A DNA stretch of 64,000 nt from the NCBI RefSeq assembly GCF_003253735.1, contig NZ_QKYW01000001.1, positions 930,001-994,000 on the forward strand. The letters run 5' to 3'. Below the pieces are notes generated by a model. That model was not told the DNA's origin, did no database searches, and saw only the letters and a program-made list of their open reading frames with translations. A program made the translations under genes and the position numbers. Below, one piece after another: positions 16,010 through 26,911 of the stretch. How positions within the stretch are numbered: the stretch's first letter is position 1; every line of letters starts with the position of its first letter. The DNA comes from Pseudomonas sp. URMO17WK12:I2. GTDB lineage: Bacteria > Pseudomonadota > Gammaproteobacteria > Pseudomonadales > Pseudomonadaceae.

Positions 16010-17077
16010 TCAGCCGTGGTAGCGGGCCGACAGCTCGTGCACCGCTTCGAGGAAGGCGCCAGCGTGGGCCGGATCGACTTCCGGGGTAATGCCATGACCC
16101 AGGTTGAAGACATGGCCGCTGCCACTGCCATAGCTGGCGAGAATGCGTGCGACTTCGGCGCGGATCGCCGCCGGCTTGGCGTACAGCACGGTCGGATCCA
16201 TGTTGCCCTGCAGTGCCACCTGGTTGCCGACACGGCGGCGCGCCTCGCCGATGTCGCAGCTCCAGTCCAGGCCCAGCGCATCGGCACCGGTGGCGGCTAT
16301 CGACTCCAGCCACAGGCCGCCATTCTTGGTGAACAGGATCACCGGGATCTTGCGCCCGTCCTGCTCGCGGATCAGGCCATCGACGATCTTTTGCATGTAG
16401 GCCAGGGAGAAGGTCTGATAGGCCGCTGACGACAGGTTACCGCCCCAGGTGTCGAAGATCTGCACCGCCTGGGCGCCTGCACGAATCTGCCCGTTGAGGT
16501 AGGCGGTCACGGATTGCGCCAACTTGTCGAGCAACGCGTGCATGGCCTCGGGCTGGTCGTAGAGCATCGCCTTGATCTTGCGGAAGTCCTTCGACGAGCC
16601 GCCTTCGACCATGTAGGTCGCCAGCGTCCACGGGCTGCCGGAAAAGCCGATCAGCGGTACGCGACCGTTCAGCGCCGACTTGATGGTGCGCACGGCCTCC
16701 ATCACGTAGCCCAGGTCCTTTTCAGGATCGGGAATCGGCAGTGCGTCGATATCGGCAGCGCTGCTGATCACCTTCTTGAAGCGCGGGCCTTCGCCAGTCT
16801 CGAAGTACAAGCCCTGGCCCATGGCGTGGGGGATGGTGAGGATGTCGGAGAAGAGGATCGCGGCGTCGAGCTGCGGGTAGCGGTCGAGCGGCTGCAAGGT
16901 GACTTCGCAGGCAAACTCGGGGTTCATCATCAGGCTCATGAAATCCCCGGCCTTGGCGCGACTGGCGCGGTACTCGGGCAGGTAACGACCGGCCTGGCGC
17001 ATCATCCACACCGGCGTGACGTCGACGGGCTGCTTGAGCAGGGCACGCAGAAAACGGTCGTTCTTCAAGGCAGTCAT
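16010..17077 (-). CDS. hemE: uroporphyrinogen decarboxylase
   Basis: 355 residues from ATG 17077, the family's usual length; the in-frame extension to 17281 is unrelated sequence. It decarboxylates the four acetates of uroporphyrinogen III to give coproporphyrinogen III in the cytosol. The diagnostic N-terminal motif [16 protein letters not shown] and the second signature [17 protein letters not shown] are present, as is the HGITPEVDP end. It stands alone, not with hemC/hemD, which are at 51789-53497, as in other pseudomonads. Confidence 0.97.
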   Translation of the reverse strand: MTALKNDRFLRALLKQPVDVTPVWMMRQAGRYLPEYRASRAKAGDFMSLMMNPEFACEVTLQPLDRYPQLDAAILFSDILTIPHAMGQGLYFETGEGPRFKKVISSAADIDALPIPDPEKDLGYVMEAVRTIKSALNGRVPLIGFSGSPWTLATYMVEGGSSKDFRKIKAMLYDQPEAMHALLDKLAQSVTAYLNGQIRAGAQAVQIFDTWGGNLSSAAYQTFSLAYMQKIVDGLIREQDGRKIPVILFTKNGGLWLESIAATGADALGLDWSCDIGEARRRVGNQVALQGNMDPTVLYAKPAAIRAEVARILASYGSGSGHVFNLGHGITPEVDPAHAGAFLEAVHELSARYHG

Positions 17078-17231
17078 GGGTATTTCCCGAGCGGAAGCAG
17101 TGAGCAAAAAGTGCGCACATTGTCGCAGAGCAGGCCATAAAAGGCACGGCGTGGGACGCCGTGCCGCAGGCGCGAGAGGATGAGGGACACGGTCGCGCTG
17201 CGCATTGCCCCAGGTCAGCAAGGCGCCAGAA

Positions 17232-17406
17232 ACGACGAAGCCGGCACTCCAGGCCGAGTGAAAACTACTGCGCTCGGCCATGCGGCGTTAAAAACCGGCT
17301 CAAAATGCTCATTTACACCATGTAAACTGCGCTTTTTCGCCGGTTTTTGCCTTGCCTGACCTTCGCTCGCTACGTTTTCACACAGCCTGACTTGGCCGGC
17401 TTCGTC
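17232..17406. repeat. large imperfect inverted-repeat (MITE-like) element in the hemE-gltD interval
   Basis: Left arm 17232-17300 and the reverse complement of right arm 17337-17406 align over about 70 bases (shared ACGAAGCCGG, GTGAAAAC and AAAAACCGGC blocks). The centre carries TTTACA...TGTAAA (17312-17326). No protein is encoded. The 78 bases between this element and the hemE start hold the hemE leader; no further feature was found in that part of the 343-base gap. Confidence 0.6.
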
Positions 17407-17420
17407 ACGACGCGAGGGAC

Positions 17421-18851
<1,431 letters not shown>

Positions 18852-18942
18852 TTAGCAGCAGCGCCGAGCGACACGCTCGATGCTGCAAGACAATCACGTT
18901 GAGCGGCGCGCCCTGCAGTCAGGACTGGCCGCTTGAAGCTGC

Positions 18943-21900
18943 TTATTGCGGGTTGGCGCGGATGCTGGAGAGCAGCGACTTGAGGTTCGCGGCCTTCGGC
19001 TTGACCAGCCAGAACTTGCGCAGGTAGTCGTCCAGGTTTTCCAGCAGATTACGGCCCCACTCGCTCGACGTCTCTTCGACGTACTCGCCCAACACGCGCT
19101 CCAGGTGGCTACGGTAGGCCTCCATGGACTCGTTGTTGATACGCTGGATCTCCACCAGCTCGTGGTTCACGCGGTCGTAGAAGCTGTTGTCCAGATCGAG
19201 CACGTAGGCGAAACCGCCAGTCATGCCGGAACCGAAGTTGTAGCCGGTCTTGCCCAGCACGCAGACGAAGCCGCCGGTCATGTATTCGCAGCAATGGTCA
19301 CCCACGCCTTCCACGACCGCGTGGGCGCCGGAGTTACGCACCGCGAAACGCTCGCCGGCGGTGCCGGCAGCAAACAGCTTGCCACCGGTGGCACCGTACA
19401 GGCAGGTGTTGCCGATGATCGCGCTGTCCTGGGTGGCGAACGGGCTGCCTTTGGGCGGCACGATCACCAGCTTGCCGGCGGTCATGCCCTTGCCGACGTA
19501 ATCGTTGGCGTCGCCTTCGAGGTACAGGTTCAAACCGCCGGCGTTCCACACGCCGAAGCTCTGCCCGGCAGTGCCCTTGAAACGGAAGGTGATCGGCGCC
19601 TTGACCATGCCCTGGTTGCCATGCACCCGGGCGATTTCGCCGGACACGCGGGCACCGATGGAGCGGTCGCAGTTGCAGATGTCGAGTTCGAACTCACCGC
19701 CGCTGGCGCCGTCGATAGCCGACTTGGCCATGGCCAGCATCTCTTCGGCCAGCAGGCCTTGGTCGAATGGCGGGTTGCGGTCCACTTCACAGAACTGCGG
19801 CTTGTCGGCCGGGATATGGTCGCTTCCAAGCAGCGGCGTCAGATCCAGGTGGTTCTGCTTGGCGCTTTCACCCGGCAGCACCTCCAGCAGATCGGTACGG
19901 CCGATCAGCTCACCGAGGCTGCGCACGCCCAGCTTGGCCAGCCACTCGCGGGTTTCCTCGGCGACGAAGGTGAAGAAATTCACCACCATGTCGACGGTGC
20001 CGATGAAGTGATCCTTGCGCAGCTTGTCGTTCTGGGTGGCCACGCCGGTGGCGCAGTTGTTCAGGTGGCAGATGCGCAGGTATTTGCAGCCCAGCGCGAC
20101 CATCGGCGCAGTACCGAAGCCAAAGCTCTCGGCGCCAAGAATCGCTGCCTTGATCACGTCGAGGCCGGTTTTCAGGCCGCCGTCGGTCTGTACCCGCACC
20201 TTGCCGCGCAGGTCGTTGCCGCGCAGGGTCTGGTGGGTTTCCGCCAGGCCCAGCTCCCAAGGCGCGCCGGCGTATTTGATCGAGGTCAGCGGCGAAGCGC
20301 CGGTGCCACCGTCGTAACCGGAGATGGTGATCAGGTCGGCATAGGCCTTGGCGACGCCGGCCGCGATGGTGCCGACGCCTGCTTCGGAGACCAGCTTGAC
20401 CGACACCAGGGCGCTGGGGTTGACCTGCTTGAGGTCATAGATCAGCTGCGCCAGGTCTTCGATCGAGTAGATGTCGTGGTGCGGCGGCGGCGAAATCAAC
20501 GTCACGCCGGGTACGGCGTAGCGCAGCTTGGCGATCAGGCCGTTGACCTTGCCACCTGGCAACTGACCACCCTCGCCCGGCTTGGCGCCCTGGGCGACCT
20601 TGATCTGCAGCACTTCGGCGTTGACCAGATACTCCGGGGTAACCCCGAAACGGCCGGTGGCGATCTGCTTGATCTTCGAGCTCTTGATGGTGCCGTAGCG
20701 CGCCGGGTCTTCGCCGCCTTCGCCGGAGTTGGAGCGCGCGCCCAGGCGATTCATCGCCTCGGCCAGGGCTTCGTGAGCCTCTGGCGACAATGCGCCCAGG
20801 GAGATACCGGCGGCATCGAAACGCTTGAAGATCGCTTCCAGCGGCTCGACTTCGTCCAGGCTCAGCGGGGTATCGGCCAGTTTGACCTGCAGCAGGTCGC
20901 GCAGCATCGACACCGGGCGGGTATCCACCAGTTTGGTGTATTCCTTGAAGGTCTCGTAGCTGCCCTGCTTGACCGCCGCTTGCAGGGTGTTGACCACATC
21001 CGGGTTGTAGGCGTGGTACTCGCCGCCGTAGACGAACTTCAGCAGGCCACCCTGCTGGATCGCCTTGCGGTTGTTCCAGGCTTCGCCCGCCAGGGCCTTC
21101 TGCTCGGCTTCCAGGTCCACGAAACGTGCGCCCTTGAGACGGCTCGGCACCCCGCGGAAGCACAGCTCGGTGACTTCGTCGGCCAGGCCGACGGCCTCGA
21201 ACAGCTGGGCACCGCGGTAGGAACCGACGGTGGAGATGCCCATCTTCGAAAGGATCTTCAGCAGGCCTTTGGAAATGCCCTTGCGGTAGTACTTGAACAC
21301 TTCGTACAAATCGCCCAGCACTTCGCCGGTGCGGATCAGGTCGCCCAGTACTTCGTAAGCCAGGAACGGGTAGACCGCCGAAGCACCAAAGCCGATCAGC
21401 ACCGCATAATGGTGCGGGTCACGGGCAGTGGCGGTTTCCACCAGAATATTGCAGTCGCAACGCAGACCGGTTTCGGTCAGGCGGTGATGCACCGCCCCGG
21501 TGACCAGCGCAGCATGAGCCGGCAGCTTGCCCGGGGCGATATGCCGGTCGGTCAGTACCAGCAACACCTTGCCGGAACGCACCGCTTCTTCAGCCTGGTC
21601 GGCCATGTTGCGCACGGCCGCTTCCAGGCCGATCGACTCATCGTAGTTGAGGTCGATGATCTGCCGTTCGAAACCCGGGCGTTCCAGGTTCATCAGGCTG
21701 CGCCACTTGGCTGGGGAGATCACCGGCGAGCTGAGAATCACCCGCGAGGCGTGCTCGGGCGACTCTTCGAAGATATTGCGCTCGGCACCGAGGCAGATCT
21801 CCAGGGACATGACGATGGCTTCGCGCAGCGGATCGATCGGCGGGTTGGTGACCTGGGCAAACTGCTGGCGGAAGTAGTCGTAGGGCGAGCGCACGCGCTG

Positions 21901-23391
21901 GCTGAGCACCGCCATCGGCGTGTCGTCGCCCATGGAGCCGACCGCTTCCTGGCCCTGCTCGGCGAGCGGGCGCAGCACCTGGTCACGCTCCTCGAAGGTG
22001 ACCTGGAACATCTTCATGTACTGCTTGAGCTGATCGGCCTCATAGAAGGCCGAGCCATGGTCGTTGTCTTCCATGGTCGCGCGGATGCGCAGCGCGCTCT
22101 TGCGCAGCCACTGTTTGTAGGGGTGGCGGGACTTGAGGCGGTTGTCGATGTCGTCGGTGGTCAGCACCTGGCCGGTCTCGGTATCCACGGCAAGAATCTG
22201 GCCCGGGCCGACGCGGCCTTTGGCGACCACGTCTTCAGGCTGGTAACTCCATACGCCGATTTCCGAGGCGAGGGTGATGTAGCCGTTGGTGGTGGTCACC
22301 CAGCGCGCCGGGCGCAGGCCGTTACGGTCGAGCAGGCACACCGCGTGACGGCCGTCGGTCAGTACTACGCCGGCCGGGCCATCCCAGGGCTCCATGTGCA
22401 TGGAGTTGTATTCGTAGAACGCCCGCAGGTCGGCGTCCATGGTCTCGACGTTCTGCCAGGCTGGCGGAATGATCATGCGCACGCCGCGGAACAGGTCGAT
22501 ACCGCCGGTGACCATCAGCTCGAGCATGTTGTCCATGCTCGAGGAGTCGGAACCGACGCGATTGACCAGCGGGCCGAGCTCGTCGAGGGCCGGAATCTGG
22601 CCATTCTCGAACTTGGTGCGGCGCGCCTGGGCCCAGTTGCGGTTACCGGTAATGGTGTTGATCTCGCCGTTGTGGGCGAGAAAACGGAACGGCTGAGCCA
22701 GCGGCCACTTCGGCAGGGTGTTGGTGGAGAAGCGCTGGTGGAAGACGCAGATGGCGGTCTGCAGGCGCTCGTCACCCAGGTCCGGGTAGAACTGCTGCAG
22801 GTCGGCCGGCATCATCAGGCCTTTGTAGATGATGGTCTTGTGCGAGAAGCTGCAGATGTAGTGCTCGGCGTCGCCGGCGTTGGCCACCGAAGAGCGGCGC
22901 CGCGCGCAGAACAGCTTGATGGCAAATTCCTGATCACTCAGGCCATCGGCGCTGATGAACACCTGCTCGATCTGCGGCAGGCGCTCGAGCGCCAGTTGGC
23001 CGAGCACGCTGGTATCGATCGGCACCTTGCGCCAGCCGACCAGGGTCAGGCCGGCCGCCTGAATTTCGCGATTCATGTTGTCGCGCGCAGCGCTGGCCTT
23101 GGCGTCATCCTGATTGAGAAAGACCATGCCAACGGCATATTGCTTGGGCAGTTCGACACCAAAGGTGTCCTTGGCGACAGCGCGCAGGAACAGATCGGGC
23201 TTTTGAATCAGCAAACCGCAACCGTCACCCGTCTTGCCGTCGGCATTGATGCCACCACGGTGGGTCATGCAGGTCAGTGCTTCGATCGCGGTCTGCAACA
23301 GGTGATGGCTGGCCTCACCTTGCATGTGGGCGATCAGGCCGAAGCCGCAGTTATCCTTGAACTCATCAGGACGGTACAAACCTGCTTTCAT
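18943..23391 (-). CDS. gltB: glutamate synthase (NADPH) large subunit
   Basis: 1482 residues, full length. A 14-residue propeptide precedes the N-terminal nucleophile Cys15 ([12 protein letters not shown]), which starts the class II glutamine amidotransferase domain (about 15-410). The central domain follows, then the FMN-binding synthase domain (about 810-1180, [11 protein letters not shown] and [12 protein letters not shown]) with the 3Fe-4S cysteines in [15 protein letters not shown] (near 1100). The GXGXG beta-helix domain forms the C-terminus. It releases ammonia from glutamine and channels it to 2-oxoglutarate. Confidence 0.98.
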   Translation of the reverse strand: MKAGLYRPDEFKDNCGFGLIAHMQGEASHHLLQTAIEALTCMTHRGGINADGKTGDGCGLLIQKPDLFLRAVAKDTFGVELPKQYAVGMVFLNQDDAKASAARDNMNREIQAAGLTLVGWRKVPIDTSVLGQLALERLPQIEQVFISADGLSDQEFAIKLFCARRRSSVANAGDAEHYICSFSHKTIIYKGLMMPADLQQFYPDLGDERLQTAICVFHQRFSTNTLPKWPLAQPFRFLAHNGEINTITGNRNWAQARRTKFENGQIPALDELGPLVNRVGSDSSSMDNMLELMVTGGIDLFRGVRMIIPPAWQNVETMDADLRAFYEYNSMHMEPWDGPAGVVLTDGRHAVCLLDRNGLRPARWVTTTNGYITLASEIGVWSYQPEDVVAKGRVGPGQILAVDTETGQVLTTDDIDNRLKSRHPYKQWLRKSALRIRATMEDNDHGSAFYEADQLKQYMKMFQVTFEERDQVLRPLAEQGQEAVGSMGDDTPMAVLSQRVRSPYDYFRQQFAQVTNPPIDPLREAIVMSLEICLGAERNIFEESPEHASRVILSSPVISPAKWRSLMNLERPGFERQIIDLNYDESIGLEAAVRNMADQAEEAVRSGKVLLVLTDRHIAPGKLPAHAALVTGAVHHRLTETGLRCDCNILVETATARDPHHYAVLIGFGASAVYPFLAYEVLGDLIRTGEVLGDLYEVFKYYRKGISKGLLKILSKMGISTVGSYRGAQLFEAVGLADEVTELCFRGVPSRLKGARFVDLEAEQKALAGEAWNNRKAIQQGGLLKFVYGGEYHAYNPDVVNTLQAAVKQGSYETFKEYTKLVDTRPVSMLRDLLQVKLADTPLSLDEVEPLEAIFKRFDAAGISLGALSPEAHEALAEAMNRLGARSNSGEGGEDPARYGTIKSSKIKQIATGRFGVTPEYLVNAEVLQIKVAQGAKPGEGGQLPGGKVNGLIAKLRYAVPGVTLISPPPHHDIYSIEDLAQLIYDLKQVNPSALVSVKLVSEAGVGTIAAGVAKAYADLITISGYDGGTGASPLTSIKYAGAPWELGLAETHQTLRGNDLRGKVRVQTDGGLKTGLDVIKAAILGAESFGFGTAPMVALGCKYLRICHLNNCATGVATQNDKLRKDHFIGTVDMVVNFFTFVAEETREWLAKLGVRSLGELIGRTDLLEVLPGESAKQNHLDLTPLLGSDHIPADKPQFCEVDRNPPFDQGLLAEEMLAMAKSAIDGASGGEFELDICNCDRSIGARVSGEIARVHGNQGMVKAPITFRFKGTAGQSFGVWNAGGLNLYLEGDANDYVGKGMTAGKLVIVPPKGSPFATQDSAIIGNTCLYGATGGKLFAAGTAGERFAVRNSGAHAVVEGVGDHCCEYMTGGFVCVLGKTGYNFGSGMTGGFAYVLDLDNSFYDRVNHELVEIQRINNESMEAYRSHLERVLGEYVEETSSEWGRNLLENLDDYLRKFWLVKPKAANLKSLLSSIRANPQ

Positions 23392-23480
23392 AGGGGACTC
23401 TCACCAGACAGCCTTTCTCAGGCGTTTTCTCTAATCCGCGCGCAGGTCTAAACGCCGCGTTGCGCAGGCAAACGGAGGGC

Positions 23481-23508
23481 ATTGTACATAGCGAGATAGG
23501 CGTCACAA
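23481..23508 (-). promoter_or_regulatory. candidate sigma-70 promoter for gltBD
   Basis: On the minus strand TTGTGA (23508-23503) and TACAAT (23486-23481) are separated by 16 bases, about 90 bases upstream of the gltB start. An inverted repeat GTCACA-N8-TGTGAC (23502-23521) overlaps the -35 and could be an operator. Confidence 0.45.
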
Positions 23509-23540
23509 AGAACAATGTGACGAAAAACAGGAATAAAATG

Positions 23541-23588
23541 TCGCAAAAATGAAAGAGCCCATTGCATCAATTCATGTGCAACGGGCTC
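23541..23588 (-). terminator. intrinsic terminator after the DamX-like gene
   Basis: On the minus strand the hairpin GAGCCCGTTGCA / TGCAATGGGCTC is followed by TTTCATTTTT, 7 bases after the stop codon of the gene 23596-25224. One mismatch in the stem; otherwise a standard rho-independent terminator. Confidence 0.8.
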
Positions 23589-23595
23589 GTTTCGA

Positions 23596-25224
23596 TCAGT
23601 TCGCCATTTCCTGGGTGACACTGGCGAAGGTCTTCGGCCAGGGCTTGCCGGCCTGAACCTTGGCAGGCAGGGTCTTCACGGCAGCCTGGGCGGCATCGCG
23701 GCTGGCAAAGCTACCATAAGTGATGACGAAAAGTGGCTTACCCTGGTGCATCTTCTTGAAGTATCGGTACTGAGCGCCATTCTGACTGACAAAGGAACGC
23801 GCCGCGGCCTCGGTGCTGGTTCCCAGCACCTGCAGCGTGTAGTGGCTCTTGTTCTGCGCCGCATACCAGCTGTTGGCTTGCGAGCCACCCGCTGCAGCCG
23901 GGGCCTGGGCGGTGGGCGCCGGCCGGGTTGCCTGCGCTGGCTGGGTTGCCGGCTTGGGCTGTTGGGCAACTTTGGGCTGCTCAGCCGGCTTGGCCTGGGG
24001 AGCAGCCGGCGTGGTCACTTGCGGCGCTGGAGCAGGTGTTGGTGTTGGTGTTGGTGTTGGTGTTGGTGTTGGCACATTCTGCGCGCCTGCCGGGGGGATG
24101 CTCACAGGCGCGGCCGGCGTTGACTCGGGCAGCTCCACGTTCGCTTCACCGTCGGTCTCACCTGCCGCCTGGGCCAGTGGCTGACGGATGACTGGCTGCG
24201 ACTGACCTACCAGCGGCAACGGCAGCGGCTGATTGCTGCCCGCGAACTCGATCGACGGCTTGCCATCAGCGCCCTGCTCGGTATTTGCCGGTGCACTCGG
24301 CGCTGTTTGAGTCGGCGGCGCACTGTCCATGGGCAGCTGAGCCTGGGTCGGTGCCTGTGTATCAGTAGGCTCGGAGCGGCCTTGCATGAGCAGGGCAGCA
24401 GCCACACCAACAGCGACCACACCCAGCGCAAGCAGATGCTTCTTGGGCAGCTTGAGCGCGAAACCGCCACCTTTTACCGCACCACGGCGTGCTGCCATGG
24501 CGTCGATCAGCACATCGCGCGCCACCCGATTGATTTCACCGGGCCAGCCGCCAGAGCGCTCGTGAATCAGCTCGATCTGCTCTTCGGAGAGCAGTTCGAT
24601 GCCCTGAGCCGCACCTTCCAGGCGAACGGCCAGGTACTCACGGGTCTCGTCTTCGCTGTAGGGCTGCAGCTCGATCACATGGAACGACTCTTCGCCATTG
24701 CTCAGCGCATCCAGGCGCGCGATCAGATCGGTATCGGCGAACAGGAAGACGTGCGGACGACCTTCGCTGTTGCCTTGCGCCAGGATCAGCAGTTCATCGA
24801 TCGCCGCATCGCTGAGTTCCTCGGCATCGTCGATCAGCAGGTAGACCTCTTGCCCGGTCAGCGACAGCTGGCCAACCTGGCCGAGCAGAGAGGCACGATC
24901 GGTCTGCTGTGTATTCAAGCCCTGGGCGATGTGGCGCATCAGGGTTGCCGGGTCGGCAGCCCCTTGGGCCGAAACCACCACATTGTGCACCGCCTGCTTG
25001 TTGGTGCTGGCGACCAGCGCCTGACGCAGCAGGGTCTTGCCGCTGCCCTCGGGGCCGGTGACCACCAGCAGCAACTGGCTATAGCGCGCCAGGTGATGCA
25101 ACTGCCCGAGCACCGGCTTACGCTGCGCCGGGAAGAACTTGAAGCCGGGCACCCGCGCCGCGAACGGATCATGGGTGAACTGGTAATGGTCGAGAAACGC
25201 TTCGTCGGCGTGCAAACTGGTCAT
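23596..25224 (-). CDS. DamX-like protein: AAA ATPase, membrane helix, Pro-rich linker and SPOR domain
   Basis: 542 residues from ATG 25224. Walker A is TGPEGSGKTLLR (about residue 55-66) with an ExeA-like AAA domain, then a hydrophobic segment (LLALGVVAVGVAAALLMQ), a long Pro/Ala/Gln-rich periplasmic linker including six PT units, and a C-terminal SPOR domain (NKSHYTLQVLGTSTEAAARSF). SPOR domains bind denuded septal peptidoglycan, so a role in cell division is expected. The neighbourhood aroK-aroB-(this gene) mirrors aroK-aroB-damX of Enterobacteria. The hexanucleotide tract at 24035-24070 encodes the PT repeats. Confidence 0.88.
   Translation of the reverse strand: MTSLHADEAFLDHYQFTHDPFAARVPGFKFFPAQRKPVLGQLHHLARYSQLLLVVTGPEGSGKTLLRQALVASTNKQAVHNVVVSAQGAADPATLMRHIAQGLNTQQTDRASLLGQVGQLSLTGQEVYLLIDDAEELSDAAIDELLILAQGNSEGRPHVFLFADTDLIARLDALSNGEESFHVIELQPYSEDETREYLAVRLEGAAQGIELLSEEQIELIHERSGGWPGEINRVARDVLIDAMAARRGAVKGGGFALKLPKKHLLALGVVAVGVAAALLMQGRSEPTDTQAPTQAQLPMDSAPPTQTAPSAPANTEQGADGKPSIEFAGSNQPLPLPLVGQSQPVIRQPLAQAAGETDGEANVELPESTPAAPVSIPPAGAQNVPTPTPTPTPTPTPAPAPQVTTPAAPQAKPAEQPKVAQQPKPATQPAQATRPAPTAQAPAAAGGSQANSWYAAQNKSHYTLQVLGTSTEAAARSFVSQNGAQYRYFKKMHQGKPLFVITYGSFASRDAAQAAVKTLPAKVQAGKPWPKTFASVTQEMAN
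24035..24070. repeat. six tandem GGTGTT hexamers inside the DamX-like gene
   Basis: Six perfect copies of GGTGTT. On the coding (minus) strand they read AACACC and encode alternating Pro-Thr in the linker. Copy-number change would alter linker length by two residues per unit without shifting the frame. Confidence 0.9.
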
Positions 25225-25231
25225 TGAATAC

Positions 25232-26338
25232 TCACTGATTGTTAAGCCGGGCCACCAGCGCCGGGTAATCGGCAGCCAGGGTGGCACTCAAAATCTCTGC
25301 GGGGTAATCGCTGGTCACCACCGCCTCGCCCAGCGAACGCAACAGCACCAGACGCAGTTGTCCATCCAGCACCTTCTTGTCCACGGCCATATGCTCCAGA
25401 AACTGCGCGGGCGTCATCTCCCGCGGCGGCACCACAGGCAGGCCGGCAGCCTGAAACAGACGAATACAACGATCACGCTCGTCGGCATTGATCCAGCCCA
25501 GGCGATAAGACATCTCCAACGCCATCACCGTTCCGGCCGCCACGGCTTCACCGTGCAGCCAGACGCCATAGCCCATCTGCGTCTCGATGGCATGACCAAA
25601 GGTGTGGCCCAGGTTCAGCGTGGCGCGCACGCCAGTTTCCTTTTCGTCGGCCCCAACCACCCGCGCCTTGGCAGCACAGGAGCGCTCGATGGCCTCGGTC
25701 AACGCAGCCTGATCCAGGCTGCGCAACGCAGACATGTTTTCCTCGAGCCAGCCTAGAAATGGCTCGTCACAGATCAGCCCGTACTTGATCACTTCCGCCA
25801 GGCCCGCCGACAGCTCGCGGGGCGGCAAGGTTTCCAGGCTGCGGGTATCGATCAGCACGGCCTGCGGCTGATAGAACGCGCCGACCATGTTCTTGCCCAG
25901 CGGGTGGTTGATGCCGGTCTTGCCACCTACCGACGAATCGACCTGGGACAGCAGCGTAGTCGGCAGCTGAATGAAGTTCACACCACGCTGATAACAGGCA
26001 GCGGCGAAACCGGCCATATCGCCGATCACCCCACCGCCCAGCGCCAGAACGGTGGTACGCCGGTCATGGCGCGCGCCGAGCAGGCCATCGAAAATGAGCT
26101 GCAGGGTTTCCCAGTTCTTGAACGCCTCGCCATCGGGCAGCACGATCGGGGTGACGCGGTAATCGGCCAATGTGTCCTGCAGCGTCTGCAGGTATAGCGG
26201 CGCGATGGTCTGGTTGGTGACGATGGCCACCTGACGACCGGCGATATGCGGCGCCAGCAGATCGACACGGCTCAGCAGGTCAGTCCCGATATGTATGGGG
26301 TAGCTGCGCTCAGCGAGATCAACATGAAGTGTTTGCAT
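25232..26338 (-). CDS. aroB: 3-dehydroquinate synthase
   Basis: 368 residues. It converts DAHP to 3-dehydroquinate, the second step of the shikimate pathway, using NAD and a divalent metal. The NAD-site segment [15 protein letters not shown], the substrate loop [21 protein letters not shown] (positions about 25870-25930) and the metal-binding [11 protein letters not shown] are present. It follows aroK after a 51-base gap and precedes the DamX-like gene by 7 bases, so the three are probably co-transcribed. Confidence 0.97.
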   Translation of the reverse strand: MQTLHVDLAERSYPIHIGTDLLSRVDLLAPHIAGRQVAIVTNQTIAPLYLQTLQDTLADYRVTPIVLPDGEAFKNWETLQLIFDGLLGARHDRRTTVLALGGGVIGDMAGFAAACYQRGVNFIQLPTTLLSQVDSSVGGKTGINHPLGKNMVGAFYQPQAVLIDTRSLETLPPRELSAGLAEVIKYGLICDEPFLGWLEENMSALRSLDQAALTEAIERSCAAKARVVGADEKETGVRATLNLGHTFGHAIETQMGYGVWLHGEAVAAGTVMALEMSYRLGWINADERDRCIRLFQAAGLPVVPPREMTPAQFLEHMAVDKKVLDGQLRLVLLRSLGEAVVTSDYPAEILSATLAADYPALVARLNNQ

Positions 26339-26389
26339 GGAGCCCCCGATTGGAAAAGGGCTCTAGGATAGCGCAGTTCTGCCCTGTCA

Positions 26390-26908
26390 TTAACGGGGCG
26401 CCAGCGCTTCCAGCCGCTCGAGAATTTCCTGGACGACCATACGCGGCGGACGCTCATCGGTCTCGATGATCACGTCGGCGATTTCCCGGTACAGCGGATC
26501 ACGAATGGCCAGCAGGTCAGCCAGCACCTGCCCGGGATTGGGTGCGCGCAACAGCGGCCGATTACGATCACGGGCCGTGCGGTCGATCTGCTGCTCCACC
26601 GAGGCATGCAGATAGACAACCCGCCCACTGTTTCGCAGCGCCTGACGGTTCTGCGGCCGCAATACCGCACCGCCCCCCGTTGCCAGGACCAGGCCATCGG
26701 ATTCGCACAGCGAGCAGATCACCGCCTGCTCGCGCTCGCGGAAACCCTGCTCACCCTCGACATCGAAAATCCAGGGAATATCGGCACCGGTACGCTGTTC
26801 GATCTCCTTGTCGGAGTCCTTGAATGGCAACCGCAGCTCTTTGGCCAGCAAACGCCCGATGGTGCTTTTTCCAGCACCCATCGGGCCGACAAGGATCAGA
26901 TTACGCAC
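26390..26908 (-). CDS. aroK: shikimate kinase
   Basis: 172 residues from GTG 26908. Walker A is GPMGAGKST (residues 8-16), the shikimate-contacting [11 protein letters not shown] follows, then GFREREQ and ATGGGAVL. It phosphorylates shikimate at the 3-hydroxyl with ATP. The start lies 4 bases after the pilQ stop, so it is likely read from the pil operon as in other pseudomonads. Confidence 0.97.
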   Translation of the reverse strand: MRNLILVGPMGAGKSTIGRLLAKELRLPFKDSDKEIEQRTGADIPWIFDVEGEQGFREREQAVICSLCESDGLVLATGGGAVLRPQNRQALRNSGRVVYLHASVEQQIDRTARDRNRPLLRAPNPGQVLADLLAIRDPLYREIADVIIETDERPPRMVVQEILERLEALAPR

Positions 26909-26911
26909 AAA

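Noticed and set aside
18946..23451. 1501-codon open frame on the plus strand
   Set aside because: It is the exact antisense shadow of gltB, whose catalytic and Fe-S motifs are all intact; long antisense frames are expected in high-GC DNA.
24035..24070. Tandem repeat as a possible CRISPR array
   Set aside because: The units are 6 bases with no spacers and are coding sequence for a Pro-Thr linker.
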